Numbered from the stretch's first letter, positions 11,640 to 23,500 are shown. The stretch: 64,000 nucleotides of DNA from Isoetes taiwanensis (GCA_021234155.1 JAJEKV010000005.1:6874216-6938215), one strand, 5' to 3'. Program-made: numbers and translations. The notes: generated by a model from the sequence alone, not told the origin.

Positions 11640-12160
11640 CTGGGAGAAGTTGGATACGGATTATGTTGAGAATAGTAGTCTCTTATGATTTTGGGCTACT
11701 ATTCAAGATCAATAGTACATAGACTATTTGATCCGGGCAGTGAGTTCGATTTCATTTCTGTTAAGTTGGTAAAGGAACTAAAATTAACTCCTATCCTTTA
11801 TCAAGTAATGTGAAATTGTCTTCCACTTTCTTAAATGTTGCCTCTCCGCCTACTTCATTCATGGTCAAAGATGTTGAATTTCAACTACAGGGATACGTCT
11901 ATAAATGTTCTTGGAGGTATGGATGTTATTCTAGGTATGCCATGGCATAAGGCTATCAATCCTTCTATATATTGGAAGGCGAGCATCGTTATGTTATTCT
12001 TGGAAGGAGGTAAAAAGACCTTCAAGTTTGTGAAGGATGATATTATTTCCCCGATTCCAACAGAATCAGTTGCACAATTTAAGAGTTTGGCAATGAAAAC
12101 TTATTTTGTGTATTTGGTGGTTTTGCATCCTAAGCCTAGTGCATTCTCATTGAATAGAAT
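11640..12160 (+). pseudogene. gypsy protease remnant
   Basis: At about 11,728-11,765 the codons read FDPGSEFDFIS, matching the start of a retropepsin domain in which the active site should be D-S/T-G; here the middle residue is Pro. The 11,835-12,167 frame continues with NVLGGMDVILGMPWHKAI, the conserved second half of the protease (ILGMPW), and SIYWKASIVMLFLEGG. The two parts are in different frames. The changed active-site codon and the frame break make it non-functional. Confidence 0.7.
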
Positions 12161-12226
12161 AGAGTAGAATAGAATAGAATAGAATAGAATAGAATAGAAT
12201 AGAATAGAATAGAATAGAATAGAATA
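12157..12226. repeat. (AGAAT)n microsatellite
   Basis: About 13 units of a pentanucleotide with one AGAGT variant. It directly abuts the short LINE-tail copy that follows, in the position of that copy's 3' end on the minus strand, so it probably is the insertion's 3' tail. Confidence 0.9.
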
Positions 12227-12355
12227 GGTTTTTAGCGTCCACGGAGACCAATTGGCCTATGGGACCCAAACAAAAAGAGAGCAGCAAGCGTATTACTGAC
12301 AGAATTAAAAAACCCCTGCCCCGAAGGGTTTTCGAGGGAAAAACCTTAGCAGTAA
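12227..12355 (-). mobile_element. Short 5'-truncated LINE 3' tail
   Basis: Read on the minus strand, this resembles 37,405-37,522, the 3' end of the GC-rich LINE: both contain ccctcgaaaacc, then a run of G/T ending in the tttaaa region, then tgggtccca and ggtctccgt close to the tail. Both end in a short tandem repeat, here (ATTCT)n and there (TTCC)n. It was inserted between protease and RT of the second gypsy relic and is translated as part of the open frame 12,259-12,648, which is therefore chimeric. Confidence 0.55.
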
Positions 12356-12359
12356 TAAG

Positions 12360-12720
12360 CATCAATGAGCGTCAAATTGTGTTTTTGCAATATTATAATG
12401 ATGTCTTTTCAAATGAAATTCCACAAAATTTGCCACCCCAACATCCAGAGGACCACAGAATTGATCTTTTTCCTGGGAAAGAACCTCCTAATCAAGCTCC
12501 TTACCGGAGAATACATGGTCAACAAGATGAGATTAGGCGCCAACTTGATGAGTTACTTCAAGTTGGATTGATCCGCCATAGTTCTTCACTTTTGGTGCTG
12601 CTGTCTTGTTGGTCAAGAAAAAAGACAATTCTTGGTGCTTGTGTATAGATTATCGCACTTTGATTAAGGAAACCATAAAAATAGGTTCCCTATACCAAGG
12701 ACGAAAGATTTATTTGACTT
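12360..12720 (+). pseudogene. gypsy RT N-terminal remnant
   Basis: The frame 12,360-12,600 encodes the lead-in to gypsy RT: YYNDVFSNEIPQNLPPQHPE, then HRIDLFPGKEPPNQAPYRRI and IRRQLDELLQVGLIRHSSS. A frameshift near 12,600 moves the next block (LVKKKDNSWCLCIDYRTL) into another frame, and a second shift moves the RFPIPRTKDLFD block again. Sequence homology stops at the inverted repeat starting at 12,705. The catalytic core is absent. Confidence 0.8.
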
Positions 12721-12777
12721 CACGTCATAATGGATGTATTGGATGTTGCCAATATGATGTGAAGTCAAATAAATCTT
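12705..12777. repeat. 24-bp inverted repeat at the RT breakpoint
   Basis: Arms at 12,705-12,728 and 12,754-12,777 are complementary with one mismatch, around a 25-base loop. The left arm is RT coding sequence and the right arm is its inverted copy. Such a foldback at a truncation point is typical of template switching during reverse transcription or repair. Confidence 0.85.
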
Positions 12778-12844
12778 CTCAAGGAAAGAGCCGGCTCTAT
12801 ATCTTCTCAAGTTTTTCCCTGCCATCTCCTCTTCTTTCCTTTCC

Positions 12845-12859
12845 ATCTTAGCATCTTGA
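12845..12859. repeat. Target-site duplication, LINE left side
   Basis: The 15-base string atcttagcatcttga occurs here and again at 29,573-29,587, directly after the LINE poly(A). It defines the ends of the LINE insertion even though 16.7 kb now separate the two copies. Confidence 0.9.
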
Positions 12860-13282
12860 TGGAATTAGAGTCTTCAAGGAGCTGTTTGAGCTTGTCTAAA
12901 GTGGAAAATGGGCGCTCATGATGGCGCTTAGGGTTTCAGCTCTACTCTTTTGCTCATAACTCGAGATTCCGGTGTCAGATTCAGGTGTTCCTAGGCTCGT
13001 TGGAAAGCTTATCGAAAGAGCTTTCCGTCGGTGTATGATTTGTATGGTGTTTCTGCTGTTTTGGTCGACGGAATCCGCCTGACAGTCCCGGCCCTCTTTT
13101 GGCAGTGCTAGGGTTTGGCTGCAGTTTTCTTTTGGCCATAACTTCTGATTCTTGTGGCAGTTTTGGGCGTGTTTGGGCTTGTTGGAAAGCTCTTTAAGCA
13201 TTCCATTCAGTGGTGTTTAATTCTTTCAGAGATTGGCCTGTTGGAAAAGACAGTTCAGATCTGAAACTTCGGCCCTCCTCTC

Positions 13283-14578
13283 TTGGTGGAGATGACAAGG
13301 TCCAGTCGCAGCCCGCCAAAACGTGCTTCTGGTGCTTCTACCACAGTTCATGGTGGAATTGGCAAAGAATATGCTGCAGATTCTCCCAGGATGAGTGTAC
13401 GCGATGCATACAAGATGGTTCGTGAGGGTGCTCTTTCGGTTCCTGAGAGTTTAGTCTCTTCGGTGCATCTCAATCCTTTAGTGTTGCCCAATATGTCTTC
13501 TAATGGCATGAGCGTGGCCGCCTCAACTGAGACAGGAGCTCCATCTTCTTCCTTGTCTCAGTTACTTGCTCCAGTTTCCATCCCGACTGTAGTTGCAGCA
13601 ACTACAGTTCATGCTGCTGCCCACATGTCTGGTGAGACCGGAAGCAGTGTTGTGCCATTGGAAAACTCCTCCGAGAGTGTCACACCTCCAACGCACGTTG
13701 GAGGTTCCTCGGACCAGGTGGTGCGTTCTGGCCAATTAGCGCCTCCAACACTCGTTGGAGGTTCTGGGGTTCAGGCAAGACCCTCTTTATCTGCCGAAGT
13801 TGCTGCTGGACTACTAGCTCCTCCGACACAGGTTGGAAGTCCTTCATATCAGTTCAGACCTCACGTGCCTGTAGAGTGCTCCTCTGGACAGGCTGCACCT
13901 AATAGTGTTGCACGGATGACACCTCCAACACAGGTTGGAAGTTCCTTGGTGCGGACTACTTCTGAGGTAGTGCTTTCGGGTGGTGGTGCAACCTCCCTGG
14001 CCCGGTGTCGTCCAACACCGTTGGAGGTTCCTCGAGGCGGGGAGGAGTTTCCCCCTCTTCCCCACGGCGGCACTGGGGCGACTTCCTCTTCCATCCCGAG
14101 GTGCATCGACCTCACCTTGGAGGTCCTCCGATCTGATTGCTCGAGTTCAGGGTGTCGGTTCTCGAGTGGCTTTGCAAGGGCTGGCGACTCCCGCCACCTC
14201 GGCTCGTGTCACCGGAGGCCATTGCCACCATGGTGGATAATAACAGGAAGGAAGTTGTGTCCTATCTCCGGCAATTGCAAGCTAAGCAAGACTCTATGGA
14301 TGTCCGGCTCCCATCGGGCGAAATCTTTTATGAGGTTGGTGCGCGGGGCAACTTTTGGCGTTTTGGGGCTCGGTGGTGCGAGATTAGCCATGAGGATCAT
14401 CGGCGACATGTGGAGCGGTTGGTTGCGTGTTCCGTGGTGCGCCACTTCAGCGGCCCTTTCACGGATCCGGGCGTGGGATCTTGGGTCATGCGGGCACCTT
14501 CACAAGCTAGGGCTCCACGCTTATCAATCTATCAAGCTTGTGGCAAAAGATCAAGCGTTGCTTTCTTTTGATGTTTGA
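13283..14578 (+). CDS. LINE ORF1-like protein, Pro/Ser-rich
   Basis: An open frame of 431 codons in the ORF1 position of the LINE. ORF1 proteins of plant LINEs bind RNA and form the RNP with the ORF2 polymerase. Here residues about 1-110 are Ser/Ala-rich. Residues about 130-260 contain a degenerate repeat (PPTHVGGSS, PPTLVGGSG, PPTQVGSPS, PPTQVGSSL, PTPLEVPRG). At DNA level each repeat is a small perfect or near-perfect hairpin. The C-terminal third becomes Cys/Arg-rich and frame-shifted (14,137-14,571 open in another frame looks more protein-like), so the true C-terminus is probably in that frame. I see no zinc knuckle. The start at 13,283 is TTG-free only from ATG 13,292; the exact start is uncertain. 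Confidence 0.5.
   Translation: MVEMTRSSRSPPKRASGASTTVHGGIGKEYAADSPRMSVRDAYKMVREGALSVPESLVSSVHLNPLVLPNMSSNGMSVAASTETGAPSSSLSQLLAPVSIPTVVAATTVHAAAHMSGETGSSVVPLENSSESVTPPTHVGGSSDQVVRSGQLAPPTLVGGSGVQARPSLSAEVAAGLLAPPTQVGSPSYQFRPHVPVECSSGQAAPNSVARMTPPTQVGSSLVRTTSEVVLSGGGATSLARCRPTPLEVPRGGEEFPPLPHGGTGATSSSIPRCIDLTLEVLRSDCSSSGCRFSSGFARAGDSRHLGSCHRRPLPPWWIITGRKLCPISGNCKLSKTLWMSGSHRAKSFMRLVRGATFGVLGLGGARLAMRIIGDMWSGWLRVPWCATSAALSRIRAWDLGSCGHLHKLGLHAYQSIKLVAKDQALLSFDV
13685..14026. repeat. Five dispersed 18-20 nt hairpins in ORF1
   Basis: Hairpins of the form CCTCCAAC-nnnn-GTTGGAGG at 13,685-13,704, 13,742-13,761, 13,820-13,839 (one G-to-A type change), 13,922-13,941 and about 14,010-14,026, spaced 57 to 102 bases apart and in one reading frame. 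They encode the PPTxVGG repeats. The palindromy is stronger than the protein repeat needs. Confidence 0.8.
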
Positions 14579-15459
14579 ATCTCGAACCGGGCCGCTCAAC
14601 TCATAGAGCGAGGTGTTGATCCTCTCACGGAAACACTTCTTGCTCTATCAGCGGTATGTTCACGGATCCGGCTAAGCCGGATGCCTTCGTTGCCCCTTAC
14701 GGTTTGCTATCGAAGATTTTTCCTCGAGTTCTGAGGATTCCAAGTTCATTTACGCCATTGCTAATGAGATTGGACTCCATTTTGCAACACTCCATAACCA
14801 ACGGCATCACCAAGGTTTTGCGTGGCGAGGCCCATTCATCGTGATTTGCCTCAAACAATTGTTGTCCAAAGTGGGCCCATGTTCTTTCCATTTATTTGTC
14901 CTTGTTGAATGGTCTGAGCTAGCTCTCATGTTTCCGAAGCCCCTCTCTTTGCTCAATATCGTAGGGTTCACCAACGAGGATTCTCCATCCGCTCCTCCGG
15001 CAATCCATGCTCCTAGATCAGCTCCCACCTCGGTGGATATCTCACAAGTCCCTCGTGTTCGTGATTGCCCCCCCTGCTCTTCGATTGCAGCTCCTTCACC
15101 TCGGTCTACGGATCACCAAATGTTGAGACCTGGCTGAAATCCGTAAATCGGAAGAGCAAATTGAAGAGGCTCGTGGGCGTTATATGGACATTGATGGCGT
15201 GGCATCCACCCACCACCTAAACATCCACCGGCTCTTCGTCAACCCTAACGAAAGTGCGCTAAGGGATCTAATTCCTCTGCGTCCGGCCCCTCGGTTTACG
15301 CCCGGTGGCACTTGCCCCTCCCATTGCATCCCATGGTGGTCGGTTTGATCCACTTCGGTGGGCTGATTTGGTTGATGAGGTTCTTTGCCATGCGGTGCCC
15401 GGAAACATCCTCAAGTTCCCTTGAGACACGGGGTCTCATCGAATTAGCCCCATCACAAG

Positions 15460-16100
15460 ATCAATGCGGTTAGTCTCATGGAATGTTAGGGGGTTGCCTC
15501 CTCTCCCCTCAAGCGAGTCGTATTTCTTTTTACTTATCTAGATTGGATGCTCGGTTTGTATGTCTTCAAGAGCATAAGTGTCGTAAAGGGAGGCATTATC
15601 AAAGCTTTGCGGACATGATTGGTCCTTGAGGTTTAATGTCCTTATCGCAGCGGCGGTGATTACGCTAGTGCGGGGGTCGTGATAGCATGGCTTCCTTCCT
15701 TGCGGTCATCTTTACTCAGGCTGATCAGCTTTGGTCGTTGGGCCCCTAATTGTATGGCAGGAGCAAGGGGTTAAATATGGTCTAATTAATGTTTATGCCC
15801 ACAATAGACCTCATCGAGAGCTTCACTTTGTGGGCCTCTTTGCGGGAAGATACTCGGTTTGGGCTGCCACATTTCATGGCTTCTTGTTGGGGATCTCAAT
15901 ATGGTGGAAGTGGAGTCACGACGGTTGGGGCGACCTCTGGTGGTGTAATGCGGATTTGAGCGCCCGGCGGTGGCCGTCTACCCATGACTGCAACCTCTCG
16001 GAGATTGATGGTGAGGGTGCCTTCACTTGGTGCAATGGTCAAGTTGGTGGGGGTCGCGCAAGCTCTCGGTTGGATAGAGCCTATTGGAATGCGATCTGAT
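15460..16100 (+). pseudogene. LINE ORF2 endonuclease domain, frameshifted
   Basis: The apurinic/apyrimidinic-type endonuclease that nicks target DNA starts with LVSWNVRGL at about 15,470, followed by the CLQEHKCRKGRHYQSFAD block (15,558-15,614) that contains the catalytic Glu. The last part is open at 15,731-16,099: GLINVYAHNR, then the SEIDGEGAFTWCNGQ and SSRLDRAYWN blocks that end the domain. At least three frame changes and one stop occur between these pieces. The motif order is complete, so the domain was intact when inserted. Confidence 0.8.
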
Positions 16101-16222
16101 TGCGGCACTTCGGGTCTCTTTCGATTACGTCTCGAGAGATAACTTCGATTTGAGACCACCATCCGCAATTTATCTCAGACGAGCCCCTGCAGCAGCGGCG
16201 GCCTGGAAGGACGTGTTTTCGC

Positions 16223-17876
16223 TTGAACGTGAAGTTCTTAAAGGATGCTGACTTTCAAGAAGGTTGCAAGAATGCTTGGACAACTGCCTTCAATCGACGT
16301 CGAGGTATGACTGGCATAGTGGATGCAAGTGCGGCAGTCAAGGGTTTTGCCAAAGAGTGGGGTCGACAGTCTGCAGCAGCAGGTCGTGCTTTACTGGACA
16401 CTTTGTATCAGGACCTGCTCCATTCTCAACAGGGATGTCTTCCAGGTGTTCATGATCGTGATATTTTGGCACAGATCCAAGCATTGGAGGAGGAGCAAAT
16501 TCAGCAAGCAAAGATGAAGGCAGGTCTGCAGTGGTTTCGTGATGGAGACTGTTGTACGGGCTTCTTTTTTCGTGCAGCTAAGAGACATCAACCATGTCTT
16601 CATTGCTTTTGCCGAATGGTTCGATGCTAACGAGAACCGGACCGAACTTCGCAAACATCTCGCATAACCACTTCAGGCGTTTTTCTTTGAGAAACATCTT
16701 CCCTTTCAATGAAATGCAAGATCTTGTTTTATCTAGGATTTCCCCATCATCTCGGTGGTGAGCGGTAAGTGAGTCAATAGAGGCGACTATGACGGTGACG
16801 ATTTAAAATCGGCGATCTTTTTTGAAAAAAAGGCAAATGCCGGGTTTGGATGGTTTGCCAATTGAGTTCTTCGAGTATTGGGAATGGAGCGGATGTGTAT
16901 GATGCTTTTACGTGACTTTCGGCGGTCCACTTTGCTTTGGATAGAATTCTAAACACAGGTGCCATCTCACTTATCCCCAAGGTCAAGGATCCTCGGACTA
17001 TTTGGTGGCGGCCCATCACCTTATTGTCATCAGTATATAAGATCTTCGCCAAGGCTTTTGCGAGCGGTAAAGGACATCTTGGCGAGTCCATCTCGAACAA
17101 CCCGGTCGGGTTTTCTTCCAAAAGCGGTGCATTTTGAATAATGTTCTTTGCTTTGCTACGAGGGAATTTATTGGGCGCACGGGCAAAACCTTCGGTTGTA
17201 TACCTTAAGCTTGATTTTGCAAAAGCTTATGGCGATTGTCATTTGGGAATTCATGCGTTGTTGTATGCTAAGAGGCGGGATTTGGGGAACAATTCACATC
17301 GAGATATTATGAAGCCGCATATCTCCGCCGCTTTCGACGGCGTATCTGTTCCATGGTGAGCCATCACATGCCTTTTCACTTTCGGCCGTGGTATTCGCCG
17401 GGGGATGCCCTTTAGCACCATTGCTTTTCACAATTGTTGCAGAGGCTTTATCACAGTTATTCACCATTGCAACGACAGAGGGACTTCTCCATGGTCTTGC
17501 AATGGAGGATGGCACGCAAGAGGTTTGCAATCAATATGCAGACGACACGTTCCTCTTCCTAGTCGCTAATGATGAGAATCTTGCTGCTGCCAAAATGCTT
17601 TTAGACACTTTTTCACTGGCTTCCGGTATTCTTGTGGGGTGGCGTAAGTGTGCGACTTTGTGGACATTGGACAATCGGCTCCGGCATGTGTTCACGATTA
17701 TCCATGGAAATTACTTGCGCATGGACAGGCCGTCAAGTTGTTGGGGATTCCAGTTGGCATCCATGTTACTATGGGAGCTGCTTGGGAGGAGATCATTGGA
17801 GAAGCACTTGTTCTGGTGGTCCACTGCTAAGTTGTCTCTTGCAGGTCGCATTCATGTGGCCAAGTCGGGTCCTTAG
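16223..17876 (+). pseudogene. LINE ORF2 reverse transcriptase domain, frameshifted
   Basis: 16,223-16,630 encodes the linker between endonuclease and RT (LQWFRDGDCCTGFFFRAAKR). 16,937-17,121 encodes the first RT blocks (GAISLIPKVKDPRTIWWRPI, then LLSSVYKI). 17,190-17,230 holds LKLDFAKAYG with the first catalytic Asp. 17,388-17,640 contains GGCPLAPLLF and NQYADDTFLF with the catalytic YADD, then the LASGILVGWRKC block. 17,820-17,876 has LSLAGRIHVAKS. All conserved RT blocks are present in order, but in different frames. Confidence 0.88.
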
Positions 17877-17999
17877 TAGTACCCATGTTTATATGGCATC
17901 CTTCTTTGCTAGCACCACGGATCAAAGTCGCGTGAGCTCATTGCAATAGTTGAACTTTATTTGGGCAGGTGCGCGGAGGAAGGTGATGTGGTTAAGGTG

Positions 18000-18922
18000 G
18001 CTTGGTGAAGTGCATCCTTCCAAAATGGGGCGTGTGGTGCGGGTATGATGGACTTCTTATCTGCAGAGCAAAGTGCTTATTTCAAAGTTCATTTGGAGAC
18101 TTCTGAATGGTGGGGATGACTCTCCGGTTCACGCCTTCTTAGACAAGCTCTTGGTCCTTTGTATCCCTCTAGGCAAGAAGGTCATCAAACCAATCCTACC
18201 TTGGGCTTTATTTCGGACTGCTGACCTTTTCCAAGCGCTTCTCCATTTTTGCGTGGCTTGTTGGCGGCATGGGAGGCGATCGAGACATCTTTTTCCGGCC
18301 ATGCCCCTCTATCCACACCCTATTGGAGACTCCATGGTGGTGGGCACCACTGCCTCCAGACCCCTCAGCACCTCCATTGGCAGCCTCAGTTCATCCCCTT
18401 ACACAGAGACGATGGGTTCTTGCAGGTGTTGTCTCTATTCAAGCATGGTATGAGGAGGGTCGCCCTCTTGTCTTGGCCTGAATTCGGGGCAAAGTTCCCG
18501 CTCTCGTTGGGATGTATCTCTATGGGAGAAGGTCGTAGAAAATTTGCCTCTTATAGTGCAAGTTGGTGCTGCTGAAAGGGTGCCATGGGACTGTCATGAA
18601 AATATTCACAAAGGCAAGCAATTTGTCAGATCAGTATATCGCCTTCTTTTAGCACCACAACCCCTCCAGTTGCCAGATGCGTGGCACCTACATGTTCCAC
18701 AACCCACTTTGTGTCAGATGCGTGGCGATGGCTTTGGGATAGGTTGCTCCACCCTAAAGTCTCGTCTTTGTGGTGGCAAGTTATCCACAGGTGCTGCTTG
18801 GGTTAATGCCTTTCGACATCGCTATGATCCTCGCATATCTGCGGTATGCCCGCTCTGCCTCTCGGACGTTGAGACTCTTGAGCATTGTCTCTTTGATTGT
18901 CCTGAGGTTCAACCAGCGTGGT
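18000..18922 (+). pseudogene. LINE ORF2 C-terminal zinc-binding region (5' part)
   Basis: 18,544-18,922 encodes the zf-RVT region: AWVNAFRHRYDPRIS, then CPLCLSDVETLEHCLFDCPE, a Cys2-His-Cys motif typical of plant L1 LINEs. The frame is cut by the LTR element at 18,923 after the AWL codons, and the continuation is found at 29,119. Confidence 0.85.
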
Positions 18923-20522
18923 TGTGACGTCCCCTGCTCATATACGGTGCACTCACCGTATACAAACAGGAGTTCATCCCCCATACCAGCTCCATGCTAA
19001 TATAGGGCCCTCCACATTATCCGCAACCTTGAAGAGTTCCGGTGGGAAGAATGAAGGGTCCTTTACCCCTGTCTCCCTCGGGGCCTACCTAGTCTGCGAA
19101 GCGTAAACATACATGTCAAGAGTACATACATCAACATCATATGACCACCACGAAGGATGGTCCGCCACATATCTGCATAGACAAGGATCAAGACATCACA
19201 TAGGGAATCCTACCCAAGGCTCGGACTCAAAGGGATGGCCCGACGGCTTGGGTCTCGAGTTCATTGCGCATGTAATTCATGGCAATGGATTTGGCCGGCA
19301 TAAGAACATGGCATAGGGTTGTCCACTCCATCCGCCCCTCCCGTGCACACTTTGCGAGTAGGCTGAAAAGTGTCGGGACTGGCCAGAGCTCACGGATGCA
19401 TAGCCGGAAGGGCTATTCCCGGGGTCATCATCCCAGTTCGATGGGGCGGTAGGGATCACCCCTCCGAGAGATCTACATGTCGACTCAAGGTGACTAGAGG
19501 GGCCTTTGCAGATTCGACCGAACCCACCGGAAAGTCATGAACACCACTTCACGGTGTCGAGCCCATGCCTTACCCACTTTCGGTGGTAAGCCATTAGACC
19601 TAGTCACAATGATCCCGGGTAGGCCTTACACACCGGAGGGATCGTTCAAGAGTCGAACACGAACCTCCTTCTTAGCCCGGTCGGCCCCTTCACCCACAAC
19701 CAGGTGTGGTTCTTGTACCTGAGGCGAATCTATGGTGTGCTAGAGAGGCTAATCTAGGAGCATCTACTACCAAGCTTGAAGTCTCTACCCCCTTCCCAAT
19801 ACAAGGAGTTCACAGAGATACATCATCCATATACATCACGGAAGAACTAAAGAACATAGATCTAATCTATATCATAGAGTTAGGTTCTTTAGTTAGAGTC
19901 CGGTATCTACTCATCTAGAGATCTAGATAGTTTGCTAAAGGCGATTTAATAGGCTAAACCTCGATACAATATTTGGAAAACGGTTTAGACCATTAAATCG
20001 ACTACATACCCGATCCATGAGTTGCTCCTCGACGAGTTCGACCATCCCTTGAACCGCTTTCGAATCAAGGGAAACTAATGGTGCCATTCTCTCGTGAGTC
20101 CGGGAGGCGGTTTTGACTCATAGAGCAGCCAAAAGCAGAGCTCTAAAACCCTAGGAGCGAAAATGGGCAAGTTAGGGTTCTTCTACTTAAATAGGCAAGG
20201 GTTGGGGCTTAGGGTTTCCAATTATCCCTTTAGGCATGTGGGATAATTGGAAATGGGCCCACTTGCCTTTAATGGCTAGGTGGCCAAATGTGCCTACATG
20301 GAAATGTGTGCACCTAAATGTGCCCACATGGAAATGTGTGCACCTTAATAAATGTGCATGTGCACATTAATAAGAAATGCACATACCTAGCAAGTTGCCC
20401 CTAGGGCTACTCACTGGCTACACGCTGCGCGTCGCCGTCGGTTGAGTGGCGTGGTGGCGTGGATTTGAGACAAGATAAAGATAATGCCCCGGGACCGTGA
20501 TAACCGTCTTTGGAACGTCACA
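18923..20522 (-). repeat. LTR of element A (3' LTR)
   Basis: Begins TGTGACGTCCCC and ends GGAACGTCACA, a short terminal inverted repeat with the TG...CA ends of LTRs. It is almost identical to 27,490-29,118 over long stretches. The remaining differences cluster at CAG/CTG sites. Confidence 0.92.
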
Positions 20523-20537
20523 TTCTCCCCACCTTGA
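20523..20537 (-). promoter_or_regulatory. Polypurine tract of element A
   Basis: On the minus strand this reads caaggtggggagaat, immediately before the 3' LTR. The same kind of tract (aaggaggggagaa) precedes the 3' LTR of element B. It would prime plus-strand DNA synthesis. Confidence 0.85.
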
Positions 20538-23500
20538 AATGATGTCGCGGCATCATTGGGTCTCCCCACCTTGAATCTTCCTAACCTGCAATCAACCCGA
20601 TGCATACTATATATACTACTATTATACTTACACATTTATTAAGATTACCTTAAGGTAATATTTTTAAATTATTATTACGCCATTACATTATCAAATAACT
20701 TGTCAATTAAGTAACTTCTATTAAACAGGGTACTTATTAGTCCTCGTTATTATAACATTTAGTTTATCACAATTTAACACTTTCATATACAATTATTATT
20801 TAAGGTACTCTTCATTCCTTGCAACACATTCCAACAAAATTTGTGTTTGGGTCCTGCAAGACCTTAAAATCCTCGCATTAATTTTACAATATCTATAATT
20901 ACATACTTACTATCTTAATTATTAGAATTACTCTAAGGTAATGTTTAAGACATTCTTGTACTATTTCATTACCCAATTAACTTATCACTTCATAACTTAA
21001 TCTACATAAGGTAATTATTAACCTTACTTAACACAACATTTAAGTTTATCAAAGTTTATCAATTTCATACAAAATTTACACTTCTAAGGTACTCTTCATC
21101 CCTTGCAACACATTATGACCAAATTTGTGTTTTGCAAGTTTTTCATCTTCGACCTCCTTGCCCTCAGGAGCTCTATTGGCTGCGAAGACCGACCCACGTT
21201 ATTACTATATTTTAATTATTAATAAAATTTTGGTTATATGGTGACCACCCCACCTATCTACATGGATGCATGGCTAATCTCCGGTAGGGAAGAGGGTGAA
21301 TCTTCCATTATGGTCGTGGAGACAGGCGCCTATATGCCTATATGCCGCTCATGCCTACACCTCTAGTTGCCCGGTGTGGAGGATATCCTTCCCGTGGGGG
21401 GTGAAGGATAACTTCCTCCTATCAAAGCATATATGGGGCTAAAGGTGCCTTTCCTATCAATGCATTCTGAATGACCTCCTTTTCTCGAGGTCGTCTACCA
21501 GTGGGACCCAGTAGACTTTCTAATCTACCTTCCTCTCGTCCAAGCGGAAACGCGGTCATGCCTACATTGACATTACACCACGCCCTAGAGATCACTGTAG
21601 TGGTCTCATCATCGGTAACAACGCATGCAACCCCTACCTAGCATAGGTTGCATGCGTAGATTAATCTTAACTATACAAGCATTTAATCTACACACAAAAC
21701 GACATGCCTGAGCCGATTTTTGCTGGCTCCGTTAATGCATGGGATTAACATAATTACCCTACGGTAATATTTATGAATTAACATTTGAGTCCTCTTGTCG
21801 CCCCTGCAATTGCCTGACATCTCTTCCTTTGATCTGTTACGCTATGGGAAGGAAGGAATAACAAGGGAACTATACATGCAAAACATATAGCTTACATAGT
21901 TACAATTACTACTAGAGCTATTAGGTCTCCCTTGTGCCTCCCTTCAAGTTGCACACCTACTCCTTGGCAATGTCATCAGTGTTCCTCCCGGCGCAATGGT
22001 GTTGATGACCTATATCCTTCTATTTATACGTCAGCTCATACTCCGGGGTAACTTGTTGATATGCTTGGGCCCTCCGATGTTTGTCGGCTATGGCACAACA
22101 CGCTTTGCATCACATTCCAACTAAAGGTGTGCTTGTCGTTGATGCTTCGACATTTCAGGTCGCTTCCCGATCCCGTTTCTCAAGCGGTAGTTGTTCCTCC
22201 GATCGTGATACTTGAAACTATTTGGAGTCTCTCTTGAGGTCGTGGCGCGATTCCTTTGGCTATACTCCCTCCGGAGTTGTTCTCTTCTGCCGCAGTTGTT
22301 CTTTGAATCGTCCATCCTTGGGTTCACCAAGTTGCATGCAAGTCCGCGGTGCAAGTCATCGGCTCGCCTCGCCTAGATGCTTCTCCATCGAGCTTCTAAT
22401 CTTCCTTGTTTGCTCCCCTCGATCACATGGCTTGGACATTGTCACGTTCGCCATGCTATGCCATCTTCTTGTCTTGAGGTACCCTCAGGTGACTTTGATT
22501 GTGCTCGTCGGTTTGATCCTCCTCACATTTGCCTCTAGGGAGCTTCGTGGAAGAAGTCGGTTGCTAGCACTTCTCCGACTTTTCGGTTCGACCTTTGTCT
22601 CTCTATGCATGTCGGCCTCTCTAGCAAGTAAAGCTTCATGGCTCTTCTCCCTGTTTGGCGATGTTGTTAGGGATGATGGATCCTTATATCTCACATGACT
22701 TGATCCTTGAGTTGAAGAAGTACCGCCTTTAGATATGCTCTTGTCGTTGAATAGCCCGGCTATTATCTTGAACTCTCTTTTTGCCGAAGGTGCTTTAGTT
22801 GCTATCCTTGTCGTTAAGGTGTCGAATGCTTCTACCTTGGGCATTTGGACGTGCCACATGTCGGAGATATGATCGGCTTCTTCTCTTCTAATGCTTGGTA
22901 GGAGTACCGGACGAAGCCATCACCTAGTTCTTGAAGGCATATCTCCTCATCGATTGCCTTTTCGTAAGTGCATCTCCATCTAATACACGTGTCATGGCGC
23001 ATCACCCTATATTACCACAAGGTGGAATTATGGTTGTCGAGATGTTGCCTTCTTAATTGGCTCATTGATGTCGGGGTTCCTTCTTCTATTGTTGAGGCCA
23101 CTTCGTGTCATAAGTTCGCAAGTGTTGCTGCCGCCACAAGATGTAGTGTTGCGCCCCGACGATGTCCCGTGCAGCGTGATGATCTTGACATGACCGGTAT
23201 TATCTCTTATTCGACATTGGGTGGACGAGTTGTCTTCTACTTCAGGCCACTTAGGAAGTGTTTTGAGTCGAAGGTTTGCTTGGCCTCCGTCGTTTCTCCC
23301 TCGTACTTGCTCTTCCATTTTGATTTTGGGCTATAATTGTGCTTCTATGCTTCCTCTTTTGGTAGTCGAAGTGAAGGAGCTTCTGATCTAAGCGCTAAAT
23401 CAAGTAAAAACATGACTCTAAACTCATGTTTCTCCATCAGATCTGTGAGCACCGAGATATACAATAGACATATATGCATTTACATTGGGATTTTAATTCA

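Larger units (their letters stand above)
8590..12720 (+). mobile_element. Second decayed Ty3/gypsy element, interrupted
   Basis: Gag (8,686-9,555), protease (11,700-12,160) and the first part of RT (about 12,360-12,720) of a gypsy element occur in order on the plus strand. The family differs from the elements at 1-1.8 kb and 43-57 kb. It is interrupted twice: by about 2 kb between 9,570 and 11,640 that includes a SINE, and by a short LINE tail at 12,157-12,355. It ends in an inverted duplication at 12,705-12,777. No LTRs were found. It is a relic. Confidence 0.7.

Noticed and set aside
12259-12648. A single gypsy ORF of 129 codons
   Set aside because: The first ~30 codons come from an antisense LINE tail, so the open frame is a chance fusion with RT sequence.
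13685-14026. Regularly spaced short palindromes resembling a CRISPR array
   Set aside because: The spacing is irregular, the units are in one coding frame of a LINE ORF1, and the genome is eukaryotic.
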